From an uncultured Alphaproteobacteria bacterium (lineage in GTDB: Bacteria; Pseudomonadota; Alphaproteobacteria; RF32; CAG-239), in assembly GCA_934277435.1 (NCBI GenBank), contig CAKQUE010000003.1:45780-109779 (forward strand): a stretch of DNA of 64,000 bases, written 5' to 3'. Position 1 is the stretch's first letter; every line of letters begins with the position of its first letter. The notes beneath the pieces are model-generated. The model did not search any database, was not told the origin of the DNA, and saw only the letters and a list, made by a program, of their open reading frames with translations. The position numbers were made by a program, and so were the translations under genes. This document shows, piece by piece, positions 27,129 to 36,134 of the stretch.

Positions 27129-28778
27129 ATGGATGCTGAGTTATTGCGAGATATAATTTATGTCAGCTTGTTTCTGATTTTTATAATGCTTGGAGTGTTG
27201 GCGGCGCTGCAGCTGAAAATATATAAATATAAGCATAAAATTTATTTTATCCGCAGAGATAGGGAACGTTGCAACGAAGTGTTGTACGCTGCAAAAGACG
27301 GGTATTTTTGTTTTGTGTATCCCGACCAAAAAGTAAAAGACCCGCAAAAAGGAATTACCGAAAAAAGTTCGCGCCGGCTGGCGGTTTTGTTGGGGCTGAA
27401 AAGTGGAACAGCCGCTTCTTTTGCCGAGGTTTGCGATACTTTTTATAAAGAAGACGCACGATTGCTGCAAAAATATGTGAGCTTGCTCCAGCAAGAGGGA
27501 AAACGTTTTGAAGATATGCTGCGTCTTAAAGGTTCTGAAAGAGATATTTGCGTGTATGGCAGCCGGATAAACGGAGCTGACAATAATCTTTATTGCGATA
27601 TAGTCTGGTTTAGAGATGTTACGCCCCAAACTTCAAAAATAGCAGATTTGGCGGCCGAAAAACAAGCGGTTGAAGATTCGTTGAAACAGCTGGAGCAAAT
27701 GGTTGATGGTTTGGATTATCCAGTGTGGCTGAGAGATGAAAATTTGCAGCTTGCTGTTGTCAATAAAAAATATTTGGAATTTGCGCAGGCGGCAAATAAA
27801 GGTGAAGTTATCAAAAGTCAGGTGGAAATATGTAATGGCAAAGGCGACGCGGTGGCTAAGTCTTTGGCTGCGGCGGCGCAAAAAAGTAAAAAGTTGCAGA
27901 AAAAAAATCTCAATATTGTTCGCAAAGGCAATTTATTTAATTTTGAACTGCGTGAAAATCCGTATTATGTCGGCGATTCGCTTGATAAGGTAGGTACGGT
28001 TGGATATTTGGTTGATAACACGGCGCTAGAAAAAGCTAAGCGCAATTTCAAAATAAATCAAAATAATCACTTGGAAATTTTGGGGGCGCTGGGGACGGCT
28101 TTTGCTATTTTTGACGATAGGTCAAAACTGTATTTTTATAACGCTTCTTTTAAAAACCTCTGGAATTTAGATAATGAATTTTTAGAAAAAACGCCGTCTT
28201 ATTTGCAGTTTTTAGAAACAATCCGCGAAAATAAAATGCTGCCGCCTGTGCCGGATATAAAAAATTATAAACAAGAAGAAATGGGCGTGTTCAGCGGGTT
28301 GTTAGAAACAAAAGAGGATTTGTTGCATTTGCCTGACGGCCGTACTATCCGCCGTTTACGCACTCCGCATCCTAATGGAGTTATTTTTGCGTTTGAAGAT
28401 GTGTCCGACCGCTTGGCTACTATGCGCCGTTTAAATGATTTGACCTCTATGCAGCAAAACATTTTGGATAATTTGAGCGATTCGGTAATAATTTTTGGCG
28501 CAAATCAGCGTTTAAAATTTTATAACCGTGCCTACCTGAAATTATGGGGACTGGATTTTGAAAAACTGCAAGATGAACCAAAGTTAGAGGAGGTTATCGG
28601 TCTGCAAAGGCTGTTTTTCTCTAATGTTGACGATTGGAACTCATTTAAGGATAGTATTTTAGAAAACATTACGGCAGGCCGCAAATTTAATTTATATCGA
28701 GATGATAATACAAACTTGCTGGTTTCTCCGCTGATTTTTTACGACGGTTCGATAATGATTACCTATACTGTAAAATAG
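27129..28778 (+). CDS. Membrane PAS-domain protein lacking a kinase domain
   Basis: A 549-aa protein with one N-terminal membrane segment (residues ~9-28, YVSLFLIFIMLGVLAAL), then three PAS-like regions: ~55-170, ~185-300 and ~315-545 (the last with two blocks, TAFAIFDDRSKLYFYNAS and DSVIIFGANQRLKFYNRAYL). The architecture equals the sensory half of large PAS histidine kinases that lie beside tsa genes in Rhodospirillales. The protein stops right after the final PAS beta strand (SIMITYTVK), where the HisKA helix would begin, and the next frame shows no kinase. It may signal through a partner, or be a truncation. No frameshift signature was seen at the end. Confidence 0.75.
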   Translation: MDAELLRDIIYVSLFLIFIMLGVLAALQLKIYKYKHKIYFIRRDRERCNEVLYAAKDGYFCFVYPDQKVKDPQKGITEKSSRRLAVLLGLKSGTAASFAEVCDTFYKEDARLLQKYVSLLQQEGKRFEDMLRLKGSERDICVYGSRINGADNNLYCDIVWFRDVTPQTSKIADLAAEKQAVEDSLKQLEQMVDGLDYPVWLRDENLQLAVVNKKYLEFAQAANKGEVIKSQVEICNGKGDAVAKSLAAAAQKSKKLQKKNLNIVRKGNLFNFELRENPYYVGDSLDKVGTVGYLVDNTALEKAKRNFKINQNNHLEILGALGTAFAIFDDRSKLYFYNASFKNLWNLDNEFLEKTPSYLQFLETIRENKMLPPVPDIKNYKQEEMGVFSGLLETKEDLLHLPDGRTIRRLRTPHPNGVIFAFEDVSDRLATMRRLNDLTSMQQNILDNLSDSVIIFGANQRLKFYNRAYLKLWGLDFEKLQDEPKLEEVIGLQRLFFSNVDDWNSFKDSILENITAGRKFNLYRDDNTNLLVSPLIFYDGSIMITYTVK

Positions 28779-28828
28779 GGTTGCAATTTGTTCTGCTGAG
28801 TATAAAATAATACGTGAGGATATAAAAA

Positions 28829-29713
28829 ATGGATGAAACTCAAGATAAAGACAATAAAACAGATAACGCGGCGTTTGATTGGAAAAATAAAAAGGGCTTT
28901 GTGCCAGACGAACGCTTGTCTTTGCGTATTGATGTCAAAGAAGCCAACCGTTATCAGGCTAAAGAGGGAAAATCTAAGCTAAGCGAACTTTCTCCAGCTA
29001 TGAAAAGCCTGCGTAAAAAGGTTCGCAATTCCTATGATGAAGAGGAAGACGATGCTTCAATGGACGAAGATGTTTTGCGCTCTTTGCGAGAATTGCAGAT
29101 AAACATGGATGATGCGTCTAATAATGATGTTTCTCTTTTAAACGCGCTGTCGCCGAATGAACGAAGAATAATCGACCAAAGAAACACTATCGAAACTGTC
29201 AGACACGAAGAAAACGCCGGTAAGCAAAACGCTCTGGAACAATCGGACACTTTAGCGCGGAAGGCTGGAATTTCTAAAATGAGCACTGAAGAGATGACAT
29301 CGCAAATTCAGGATGCCATATATAATCCGCGGCGTCTGCGTTTGGAGTCTCTTGAAAAAAATATAGCTAAAAAAGTTGGTATAAAGGGAGAAATAACTCA
29401 ACATAATGTCGGTAATATCGTTAAGGGTGTGAAAAAAATTAATGAAACGACAAATAATCATAAAGTAAAAAAATTAAAAATGTCTGACGCTAACACTGTG
29501 GGTAAGAAGAATCTTTCTAAAAATGCGACCGCAGAGCTGATTTTGCAAAAATCAGGGCAATCTGCGCGGCTGAGTGAAATAAAAATGAAAACTTCTATGG
29601 CTAAGCAAAATCCAGATAAAACAAAAAATGTTAAAAAGTCAAACCGTTCATATTCGGCAGAAATGAAAGAGTTGTTGAAAGCCTCTCTCAAGAAAAATGG
29701 CGAAGTCCGTTAA
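28829..29713 (+). CDS. Charged hypothetical protein, likely disordered
   Basis: A 294-aa soluble protein rich in Lys, Glu, Asp and Asn, with an acidic patch (DEEEDDASMDEDV) near residue 75 and a strongly basic C-terminal third. No membrane segment or known motif. Possible promoter upstream: TTGCAA (28782), 16 nt, TAAAAT. GTGAGGATATAAAA before the ATG is an acceptable ribosome site. It sits between the PAS gene and the PTS operon. Not recognised. Confidence 0.6.
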   Translation: MDETQDKDNKTDNAAFDWKNKKGFVPDERLSLRIDVKEANRYQAKEGKSKLSELSPAMKSLRKKVRNSYDEEEDDASMDEDVLRSLRELQINMDDASNNDVSLLNALSPNERRIIDQRNTIETVRHEENAGKQNALEQSDTLARKAGISKMSTEEMTSQIQDAIYNPRRLRLESLEKNIAKKVGIKGEITQHNVGNIVKGVKKINETTNNHKVKKLKMSDANTVGKKNLSKNATAELILQKSGQSARLSEIKMKTSMAKQNPDKTKNVKKSNRSYSAEMKELLKASLKKNGEVR

Positions 29714-29794
29714 CAGGTTAAAAAGTTACGATTTACTTTTTGAAAAAAGTATAATAAAATAAAACAATATAGATAAATACTTTGAGGAAATGTT

Positions 29795-30214
29795 ATGGAA
29801 AATCAATATTATACGCTTATGGAAAAACAAGACTTTTTCGAAATTATCGAAAATAAATACGGTGAGCTGGCAATTTTTATTGATGCAAGAGATGGGACGC
29901 CGCAGGAACCGGTGTTGGAATTTGATGGCAAAAAGACAGCTTTATTAAAGCGTGACGAACGCCGCGCCATTATTTTGGATAATATTGATGCCGAAACCAA
30001 GGGCGTGTTGGCCGAAGCCGAGTTTGTGATGATTGTTGAAATGAAAGCCGATATGGTTGAGCGCGTATATGGTGTACCGGTTGAAAATGTTGAAGATATT
30101 GAATTTAAGGGGCGTCGTACTCGCGCAGACGAGTTGCTCAAAGCTAAAAGCAAGGACGATGTGCTTAAATCATTTGGAGCTATAAAAGTTTGGACCGGTG
30201 GTACAACAAAATGA
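29795..30214 (+). CDS. Hypothetical protein translationally coupled to EIIA
   Basis: A 139-aa soluble alpha/beta protein with no motif I recognise (core blocks AIFIDARDGTPQEPVLEFDG, AILDNIDAETKGVLAEAEF). Its TGA overlaps the ATG of the EIIA gene (ATGA), so it is part of the PTS operon; this position is taken by rapZ or hprK in many alphaproteobacteria, but this protein is neither. A good ribosome site (GAGG) precedes the ATG, and a TATAAT lies about 45 bp upstream. Confidence 0.65.
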   Translation: MENQYYTLMEKQDFFEIIENKYGELAIFIDARDGTPQEPVLEFDGKKTALLKRDERRAIILDNIDAETKGVLAEAEFVMIVEMKADMVERVYGVPVENVEDIEFKGRRTRADELLKAKSKDDVLKSFGAIKVWTGGTTK

Positions 30215-30618
30215 TAGGTTTAGTTTTTGTTACTCATGGTAATTTGGCCTTGGAATTTGTGGCGGCAATGGAGCATGTTGTCGGCCATCAAAATAATGTG
30301 GAATGCGTTTGTATTGGTCCAGAAGACAATATGGAAGAACGCCGGCAAGAAATTTTACAAAAAGCCAAAAGTGTTGACAATGGACAGGGTGTTTTGCTGC
30401 TGACAGATATGTTTGGCGGAACTCCTTCTAATTTGGCGATGTCGGTTATTGGTCACGGCAATTTTGACGTGATTGCCGGTACAAATTTGCCAATGCTGAT
30501 AAAATTGGCTTCTGCACGCAATACCATGTCTTTGGCTGATTGTGTGATTTGCGCCCAAGAAGCAGGCAAAAAATATATTAACGTAGCCTCACAACTTTTG
30601 AATGGAAATGTCAAATGA
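30211..30618 (+). CDS. PTS mannose-class EIIA domain protein
   Basis: A 135-aa EIIA-Man fold protein. The phosphoacceptor His9 is in LVFVTHGNLA and LLLTDMFGGTPSNLAM is the second conserved motif. The ATG at 30211 overlaps the previous stop. In alphaproteobacteria this EIIA pairs with HPr in an incomplete regulatory phosphorelay (PTS-Ntr like) rather than sugar transport; no EIIB/C/D is nearby, which supports a regulatory role. The ptsH gene overlaps its end by 4 bp. Confidence 0.92.
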   Translation: MIGLVFVTHGNLALEFVAAMEHVVGHQNNVECVCIGPEDNMEERRQEILQKAKSVDNGQGVLLLTDMFGGTPSNLAMSVIGHGNFDVIAGTNLPMLIKLASARNTMSLADCVICAQEAGKKYINVASQLLNGNVK

Positions 30619-30890
30619 GTGAAGTTTCTGTTGAATTAGAGATTAAAAATCTAAAAGGTTTGCATGCCAGAGCCGCCGCCGCTTTTGTGAAAAGCACAGA
30701 GGGGTTAGATGTTGATATTTTTGTTGAAAAAGATGGGCAAAAAGTTGATGGCTCTTCTATTTTGGGGCTGATGATGCTTGCCGCTTCCAAAGGCAGCCAC
30801 ATCAAAGTTAAAGCCAGTGGAAATGATGCTGAGCAAGCTATTGAAAACATATCAAAACTGGTTAATTCTTTATTTGGTGAAGAATTGTGA
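30615..30890 (+). CDS. ptsH: Phosphocarrier protein HPr
   Basis: A 91-aa HPr. His17 in NLKGLHARAAA is the EI phosphorylation site. The regulatory serine region reads DGSSILGLMML (Ser48 aligns with the HPr kinase target), so HPrK control is possible, although no hprK is in the window. ATGA overlap with EIIA upstream and GTG overlap with the methyltransferase downstream make a tight four-gene operon. Confidence 0.95.
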   Translation: MSEVSVELEIKNLKGLHARAAAAFVKSTEGLDVDIFVEKDGQKVDGSSILGLMMLAASKGSHIKVKASGNDAEQAIENISKLVNSLFGEEL

Positions 30891-31819
30891 AAAAAAGCGT
30901 TGCTCCCAGAAACAAAACCATTATTTTATCGCCTACGGAAGAAAGACGCTATATTAAATCTGCTCTAAAAGTTTCGCCGTCTAAAAAAGGTTGCGATTTA
31001 ACTAATCAGGTTGTGTGGCAGGACGCTATGAATGTTTTTAGCTATATTCCCGATAATTTTGTTGATTTGATGATTGTTGACCCGCCGTACAATTTAACCA
31101 AAAATTTTGGCGATACAAAATTTAAGCAAATGAATTTGACTGAATACAAACGTTGGTTTGATCGTTGGCTTTCTAAAACCGTGCGTATTCTTAAGCCTAA
31201 CGCCAGTTTATATATTTGTTCTGATTGGCAAAGCTCCATAGTAGTTCCCTTGGTTGCAAATAAGTATTTCAAGCTGCGTAACCGTATTTCTTGGGAACGG
31301 GAAAAAGGACGGGCTGCCGCTAATAACTGGAAAAATTGCTTAGAAGATATCTGGTTTTATACCAAATCTGACGACTATACTTTTAATCTGGATAAAGTGA
31401 GAGTATTGCGCAAAGTTTTGGCTCCGTACCGCGACGCAAATGGAACGCCCAAAGATTGGAAAGAAGAAAAAGACGGAAAAGTTCGTTTTACTGCGCCTTC
31501 AAATGTGTGGACAGATATTACCATACCTTTTTGGTCTATGGCTGAAAATACCGAGCACCCCACTCAAAAGCCCGAAAAATTAATTGCAAAATTGATTTTG
31601 GCTTCCAGTAATGAGGGTGATGTGGTTTTTGACCCGTTTTTGGGTTCTGGCACTACCGCGGTGGTGGCTAAAAAACTGGGACGTCATTATTTGGGGATTG
31701 AGCGAGAGCGTAAATATGCTGCCTTGGCGCTGAAAAGGTTGGAGATGGCCGAAACAAATAAATCTATTCAAGGCTATGAAAACGGAGTTTTTAAAAGCCG
31801 CAATTCAGAGGCTGAATAG
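30887..31819 (+). CDS. Site-specific DNA methyltransferase (beta class, N6-adenine or N4-cytosine)
   Basis: A 310-aa enzyme with motif IV DPPY at residues 65-68 preceding the SAM-binding motif I FDPFLGSGTT (FxGxG, 251-255) and HPTQKP in between, the beta-class order. DPPY favours N6-adenine. It lacks the extra ~80-residue C-terminal domain of CcrM and has an N-terminal ~40-residue basic extension, so it resembles RsrI-like type II methylases more than CcrM. GTG start overlaps the ptsH stop. No endonuclease is adjacent, so it is an orphan, and its place in the PTS operon is unusual. Confidence 0.85.
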   Translation: MKKSVAPRNKTIILSPTEERRYIKSALKVSPSKKGCDLTNQVVWQDAMNVFSYIPDNFVDLMIVDPPYNLTKNFGDTKFKQMNLTEYKRWFDRWLSKTVRILKPNASLYICSDWQSSIVVPLVANKYFKLRNRISWEREKGRAAANNWKNCLEDIWFYTKSDDYTFNLDKVRVLRKVLAPYRDANGTPKDWKEEKDGKVRFTAPSNVWTDITIPFWSMAENTEHPTQKPEKLIAKLILASSNEGDVVFDPFLGSGTTAVVAKKLGRHYLGIERERKYAALALKRLEMAETNKSIQGYENGVFKSRNSEAE

Positions 31820-31840
31820 TGTGACTAACTTTTAAAAGTC

Positions 31841-31869
31841 TTGAGTTTTCACTTTTTTCAACCTATATA
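31841..31869 (+). promoter_or_regulatory. Promoter of ftsH
   Basis: TTGAGT (31841-31846), 17-nt spacer, TATATA (31864-31869), about 33 bp before the ftsH ATG. Confidence 0.55.
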
Positions 31870-31902
31870 TTGAAACGTAAAACTAATAGATAAGGAAAAC
31901 AA

Positions 31903-33768
31903 ATGAAACTTGGAAAAAACGTGGTTGTTTGGCTGATTGCTTTCGTTGCGCTTTCAACGGTAATGAGCTTTTTTGAAAACCGAAATTTTGCCTCTAATCA
32001 TGAAAATTTAGCGTTTTCCGATTTTATGAATGAGGTTAAAAGCAAACGCATTGCCAGCGTGACAATGTCTGGTGCCGAAATTTATAGTATGACCAACGAT
32101 GGCAAAAAATATGTTACTTATGCGCCGTATAGCCCGTCTACGGTCGATACTTTGCTGGAAAACAATGTAAAAGTGGAAGCTAAACCGCAAGATACTTCGG
32201 GAGATACTTTATGGAGTATAATCATTTCATGGTTTCCGATGATTCTGTTGGTTGGTGTTTGGATTTTCTTTATGCGTCAAGCTAGCGCCGGCAATAACAA
32301 GGCTATGAGTTTTGGTAAATCGCGCGCCCGTTTGATAGAAAATACCAAAAAAGTTACGTTTAAAGATGTGGCCGGAGCCGATGAATCTAAACAAGAACTG
32401 GAAGAAATTGTTGATTTTTTGAAAGATCCGCAAAAATTCCAGCGTTTAGGCGGTAAAATTCCGAAGGGTGTTTTGCTGGTAGGCCCTCCGGGAACAGGTA
32501 AAACTTTGTTGGCCAAAGCTGTGGCCGGTGAAGCTAATGTGCCGTTTTTCTCAATTTCCGGTTCAGATTTTGTAGAAATGTTTGTAGGTGTTGGTGCTTC
32601 ACGTGTCCGCGATATGTTTGCGCAGGCCAAAAAAAATGCGCCGTGTTTGCTGTTTATTGATGAGATTGACGCGGTGGGACGTCACCGCGGTGCCGGTTTG
32701 GGCGGCGGTAATGATGAACGCGAACAGACGCTTAACCAGTTGCTGGTAGAAATGGATGGCTTTGAACCAAATGAGAATGTGATTTTGATTGCCGCCACCA
32801 ACCGTCCCGATGTTTTGGATCCGGCTTTGCTGCGTCCGGGGCGTTTTGACCGTCAGGTAACGGTCAGCAATCCGGATGTAAAAGGGCGTGAAGCTATTTT
32901 GAACGTGCATGTGCGCAAAGTTCCGTTGGCGCGAGATGTTGATTTGTCGGTAGTGGCTCGTGGAACACCTGGTTTTTCTGGTGCTGACTTGGCAAATTTG
33001 GTCAATGAAGCCGCTTTGCTGGCGGCGCGCCGCAATAAGCGTAAAGTTACGGCCGAAGACTTTGATAACGCCAAAGATAAAGTGCTGATGGGCAGCGAAC
33101 GCAAGTCTATGGCAATGGACGAACAGGAGAAAAAACTGACTGCTTATCATGAGGCCGGTCACGCTATCTGCTCTTTGCACGTCAAAGAAACCGACCCTAT
33201 CCACAAAGCGACGATAATTCCAAGAGGGCGAGCCTTGGGTATGGTGCAGCAGCTGCCGGAAAAAGACCAATATTCATATACCCGCGCTAAAATGTTGTCG
33301 CGTTTGATTATTTGCATGGGCGGTCGTGTGAGCGAGGAACTTAAGTTTGGCTATGACAAAGTTACTTCCGGCGCGTCATCAGATATTGCCGCTGCAACCA
33401 ATTTGGCTCGCGCTATGGTTACCGAATGGGGTATGAGCGATGTTTTGGGCCCGGTAATGTATGTTGAAAACTCTAATGAAGTGTTTTTGGGACGCAGCGT
33501 TACGCAAAACCAAAATATGAGTGAGGAAACTGCCCGTTTGGTGGATTCGGAAATCAAACGTTTGGTGACCGATGCGCATGCCGAAGCAGCCAAAATTTTA
33601 AAAGAAAACGATAAAGAGTTAGAAACTTTAGCTCAAGCTTTGATGGAATATGAAACTTTAACCGGTGAAGAAATTAAAGAAGTTTTGGCCGGCAAAAAGA
33701 TTGACCGTACCGAGCAGACGCCAGTTCCGCCGGAAAAACAAACAAAAGTTTCTGTGCCAGAAGTTTAA
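31903..33768 (+). CDS. ftsH: ATP-dependent zinc metalloprotease FtsH
   Basis: A 621-aa inner-membrane AAA+ protease for membrane quality control and short-lived regulators. Two membrane segments (residues ~5-22 and ~103-121, [18 protein letters not shown]) bracket the periplasmic domain. Walker A GPPGTGKT, Walker [32 protein letters not shown] and the zinc site HEAGH are intact. AAGGAAAACAA precedes the ATG. tilS, the usual upstream neighbour, is missing; a DEAD-box-like gene follows. Confidence 0.97.
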   Translation: MKLGKNVVVWLIAFVALSTVMSFFENRNFASNHENLAFSDFMNEVKSKRIASVTMSGAEIYSMTNDGKKYVTYAPYSPSTVDTLLENNVKVEAKPQDTSGDTLWSIIISWFPMILLVGVWIFFMRQASAGNNKAMSFGKSRARLIENTKKVTFKDVAGADESKQELEEIVDFLKDPQKFQRLGGKIPKGVLLVGPPGTGKTLLAKAVAGEANVPFFSISGSDFVEMFVGVGASRVRDMFAQAKKNAPCLLFIDEIDAVGRHRGAGLGGGNDEREQTLNQLLVEMDGFEPNENVILIAATNRPDVLDPALLRPGRFDRQVTVSNPDVKGREAILNVHVRKVPLARDVDLSVVARGTPGFSGADLANLVNEAALLAARRNKRKVTAEDFDNAKDKVLMGSERKSMAMDEQEKKLTAYHEAGHAICSLHVKETDPIHKATIIPRGRALGMVQQLPEKDQYSYTRAKMLSRLIICMGGRVSEELKFGYDKVTSGASSDIAAATNLARAMVTEWGMSDVLGPVMYVENSNEVFLGRSVTQNQNMSEETARLVDSEIKRLVTDAHAEAAKILKENDKELETLAQALMEYETLTGEEIKEVLAGKKIDRTEQTPVPPEKQTKVSVPEV

Positions 33769-33785
33769 TATTGAATGAGGTTAAA

Positions 33786-34694
33786 ATGGATTTTAAAGAA
33801 CTTGGTTTAAGTGAAACCACCATAAAAGCGATTAACGAAGCCGGAATTACTGCTCCGACAACCGTGCAGGCTGATGTTATTCCGTCGGTTTTAGCCGGTA
33901 AAGATGTATTTGCCATTGCGCCGGCCGGCTGCGGTAAAACTTGCTCATATGTTTTTCCTTTGATAGATATTATTGCCCGTCATGAAGCGCAAAATATTCT
34001 TATTGTTACCGCAAATTCTAAGCAGTCGGTAATTGTTTCGGACCGCTTTGCCGTTTTCAATAAATATCATGAAATCAGCGAAACAAATTTGACAGACAAT
34101 GATGAAAATGTTGCTGATGAGGCAAATGTTATTATTGCATCGCCTAGCTTGTTGCTGGATTTGTTGAAAGAAGACAAAGTTGACTTGTCGAACATAAATA
34201 TTTTGGTTGTAGACGATATCAATCTGATTAAAAAGCTGCATCAGCTGGCTAATTTGGAGCAGATTTTAGAAGTTTTGCCTGCAGATAAACAGAATATTGT
34301 GTTTACCAATCGCCGTTCAAAAGAAACTCAGGATATTTTGGATAAAATATTGAAAACTCCTGCCGAAATCAAAATTGACCGCAATAAAGAACAAGAGGCT
34401 TTGCAAAATGAAGCTCCGGTAGCGGAAGAAAAAGCCAAAGCAACGCCTGTTGCAGAAACGCCAAACGCCGAAAATACTGCCGAAAAAGCAGAAGCTCCAG
34501 TTGAAAAATATGCCCGTCCAGAACGCAAAAGCCGCCGCGAACAACGCGAGGAACGCCGCAAAAACGCTGATAGACACGAAAGCAATCCTAAAGACAGCGA
34601 AGCGATGAGCTTGATGCGCAAATTCCATACTTTTGGCCGCCGCACGCCTGATTTTCTGCTTACTAAAGTGGAATTGGCCGAGGATAATCAATAA
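33786..34694 (+). CDS. Degenerate single-RecA-domain DEAD-box-like protein
   Basis: A 302-aa protein. The N-terminal ~195 residues match RecA domain 1 of DEAD-box RNA helicases: Q-motif region ending TAPTTVQADVIP and Walker A APAGCGKT (45-52). Motif II reads VVDDIN (143-146 DDIN instead of DEAD) and the SAT motif is VFTN. There is no helicase C-terminal domain. Instead an Ala/Glu/Pro-rich linker (about 205-245) leads to a very basic tail (RPERKSRREQREERRKNADR). ATP binding is possible; hydrolysis and unwinding are doubtful. The ATG at 33786 follows GAGG; ftsH ends 17 bp upstream, so the two may be cotranscribed. Confidence 0.8.
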   Translation: MDFKELGLSETTIKAINEAGITAPTTVQADVIPSVLAGKDVFAIAPAGCGKTCSYVFPLIDIIARHEAQNILIVTANSKQSVIVSDRFAVFNKYHEISETNLTDNDENVADEANVIIASPSLLLDLLKEDKVDLSNINILVVDDINLIKKLHQLANLEQILEVLPADKQNIVFTNRRSKETQDILDKILKTPAEIKIDRNKEQEALQNEAPVAEEKAKATPVAETPNAENTAEKAEAPVEKYARPERKSRREQREERRKNADRHESNPKDSEAMSLMRKFHTFGRRTPDFLLTKVELAEDNQ

Positions 34695-34718
34695 TTTGTG
34701 TTTTTTTGTAAAAAAAAC

Positions 34719-34746
34719 TTGAAAATTTACGCTGTTAGGCTATAAA
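34719..34746 (+). promoter_or_regulatory. Promoter of yebC-ruvC
   Basis: TTGAAA (34719-34724), 16-nt spacer, TATAAA (34741-34746). Confidence 0.5.
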
Positions 34747-34784
34747 AATTCCATAAAGAATCAAGTTTTTGAGGAGATTAAAGA

Positions 34785-35543
34785 ATGTCAGGACATTCAC
34801 AATTTAAGAATATTATGTACAGAAAAGGCGCTCAAGATGCTAAAAAAGCGCGCGTTTTCGCTAAATTAGCCCGTGAAATTACCGTTGCCGCAAAAAGCGG
34901 TTTGCCAGAGCCGGATAAAAACCCGCGTTTGCGTTTGGCTATTCAGGCTGCCCGCGCCGAAAGTATGCCTAAAGATAACATTGAACGCGCTATTGCCAAG
35001 GCCACAACTGTTGCCGGCGGCGTAGACTTTGTGTCTATGCGCTATGAAGGTTTTTCTTCAGGTAAAGTTGCCGTTATTGTTGAAGCTTTGACCGATAACA
35101 AAAACCGTACAGCCGGAAATGTTCGTACTATTTTTGGTAAACGCGGCGGTGCTATGGGTGAAAATGGTTCGGTTGCTTTCAATTTTGAACGTATCGGCTA
35201 TATTCAATATCCGGCTTCGGTTGCCAGTGCCGATGAAATGTTTGAAGCTGCCTTAGAGGCCGGCGCCAATGAAGTTGTTTCTGATGAAAATTATCATGAA
35301 ATTGAAACTTTGCCAGATGATTTGTCTGCAGTTACCAGTGCTTTGGAAGCTAAATACGGCACTCCGTCTGCTTCTCGTTTGGATTGGAAACCAACTGTTA
35401 AAGTTGATATCAACGATGTTGACAGCGCTCGTAAGTTTTTGGAATTTGTTGACGCATTGGAAGATGACGAAGACGTTCAACACGTTTACCACAATGCTGA
35501 AATAGCCGAAGATGTAATGGCTCAATTAGCCGGTGAGGAATAA
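34785..35543 (+). CDS. yebC: YebC/PmpR (TACO1) family protein
   Basis: A 252-aa protein of the YebC family, described as a transcriptional regulator and, more recently, as a ribosome-associated factor helping proline-rich translation. The N terminus SGHSQFKNIMYRKGAQDAKK and the GAMGENGSVAFNFE block are diagnostic. GAGGAG lies eight to nine bases before the ATG. Its stop overlaps the ruvC start (TAATG), a conserved arrangement. Confidence 0.95.
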   Translation: MSGHSQFKNIMYRKGAQDAKKARVFAKLAREITVAAKSGLPEPDKNPRLRLAIQAARAESMPKDNIERAIAKATTVAGGVDFVSMRYEGFSSGKVAVIVEALTDNKNRTAGNVRTIFGKRGGAMGENGSVAFNFERIGYIQYPASVASADEMFEAALEAGANEVVSDENYHEIETLPDDLSAVTSALEAKYGTPSASRLDWKPTVKVDINDVDSARKFLEFVDALEDDEDVQHVYHNAEIAEDVMAQLAGEE

Positions 35544-36025
35544 TGCGCATCTTGGGACTTGATCCAAGTTTATCTTCCACAGGGTGGGGGGTTATTGAAG
35601 TAAATGCAAACCGTCTGCAATATGTTGCGGACGGTTTTATTCCTACTTCACCTAAAATGCCGATAGAAGAACGGCTGGATATTATTTTTAACACGTTAAG
35701 CGAAGTTATTGAAACCTATCAGCCGGTTGAAGCGGCAATTGAAAAAACTTTTCTTAATTCCAATCCGGAAACGTCGCTCAAATTGAGTATGGCGCGTGGA
35801 GTGGTTATTTTGGCCGCCGGTCATTATCATTTACCCCTGTTTGAGTTTGACCCGACAAAAGTTAAAAAAGCTTTGGTTGGTGTTGGACACGCCGATAAAA
35901 ATCAGGTTGAAACCATGGTTAAAATTCTGCTTCCTGGGTGCAAACCTAAAAACAACGATTCTTCCGATGCTTTGGCAATGGCGATTACCCGCAGCCACTA
36001 TCGAACTTCAATTACCTATAAATAA
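35543..36025 (+). CDS. ruvC: Holliday junction resolvase RuvC
   Basis: A 160-aa endonuclease that cuts Holliday junctions with RuvAB. The four acidic residues are Asp7 (LGLDPSL), Glu67 (AAIEKTF), Asp139 and Asp142 (NNDSSDALA). ruvA and ruvB usually follow; here a terminator and a convergent ugd follow, so they must be elsewhere. Coupled to yebC by a TAATG overlap. Confidence 0.95.
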   Translation: MRILGLDPSLSSTGWGVIEVNANRLQYVADGFIPTSPKMPIEERLDIIFNTLSEVIETYQPVEAAIEKTFLNSNPETSLKLSMARGVVILAAGHYHLPLFEFDPTKVKKALVGVGHADKNQVETMVKILLPGCKPKNNDSSDALAMAITRSHYRTSITYK

Positions 36026-36090
36026 ATCTATGAAATATTCTCATTGATTACAAAAGCAGAGAAACCTCGGTTTCCCTGTGGTATTATTTT

Positions 36091-36132
36091 AAGTAAAAAA
36101 AGGCAAAGGATATTTCCTTTGCCTTTTTACTT
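36091..36132. terminator. Bidirectional terminator between ruvC and ugd
   Basis: A long palindrome: AAAAAGGCAAAGGA, loop TATT, TCCTTTGCCTTTTT (36097-36128), extended by AAGTA / TACTT. Works in both directions. Confidence 0.92.
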
Positions 36133-36134
36133 AA

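Noticed and set aside
30887..31819. CcrM (cell-cycle GANTC methylase)
   Set aside because: The C-terminal CcrM domain is absent and the N-terminal extension differs; only the class-level methyltransferase call is supported.
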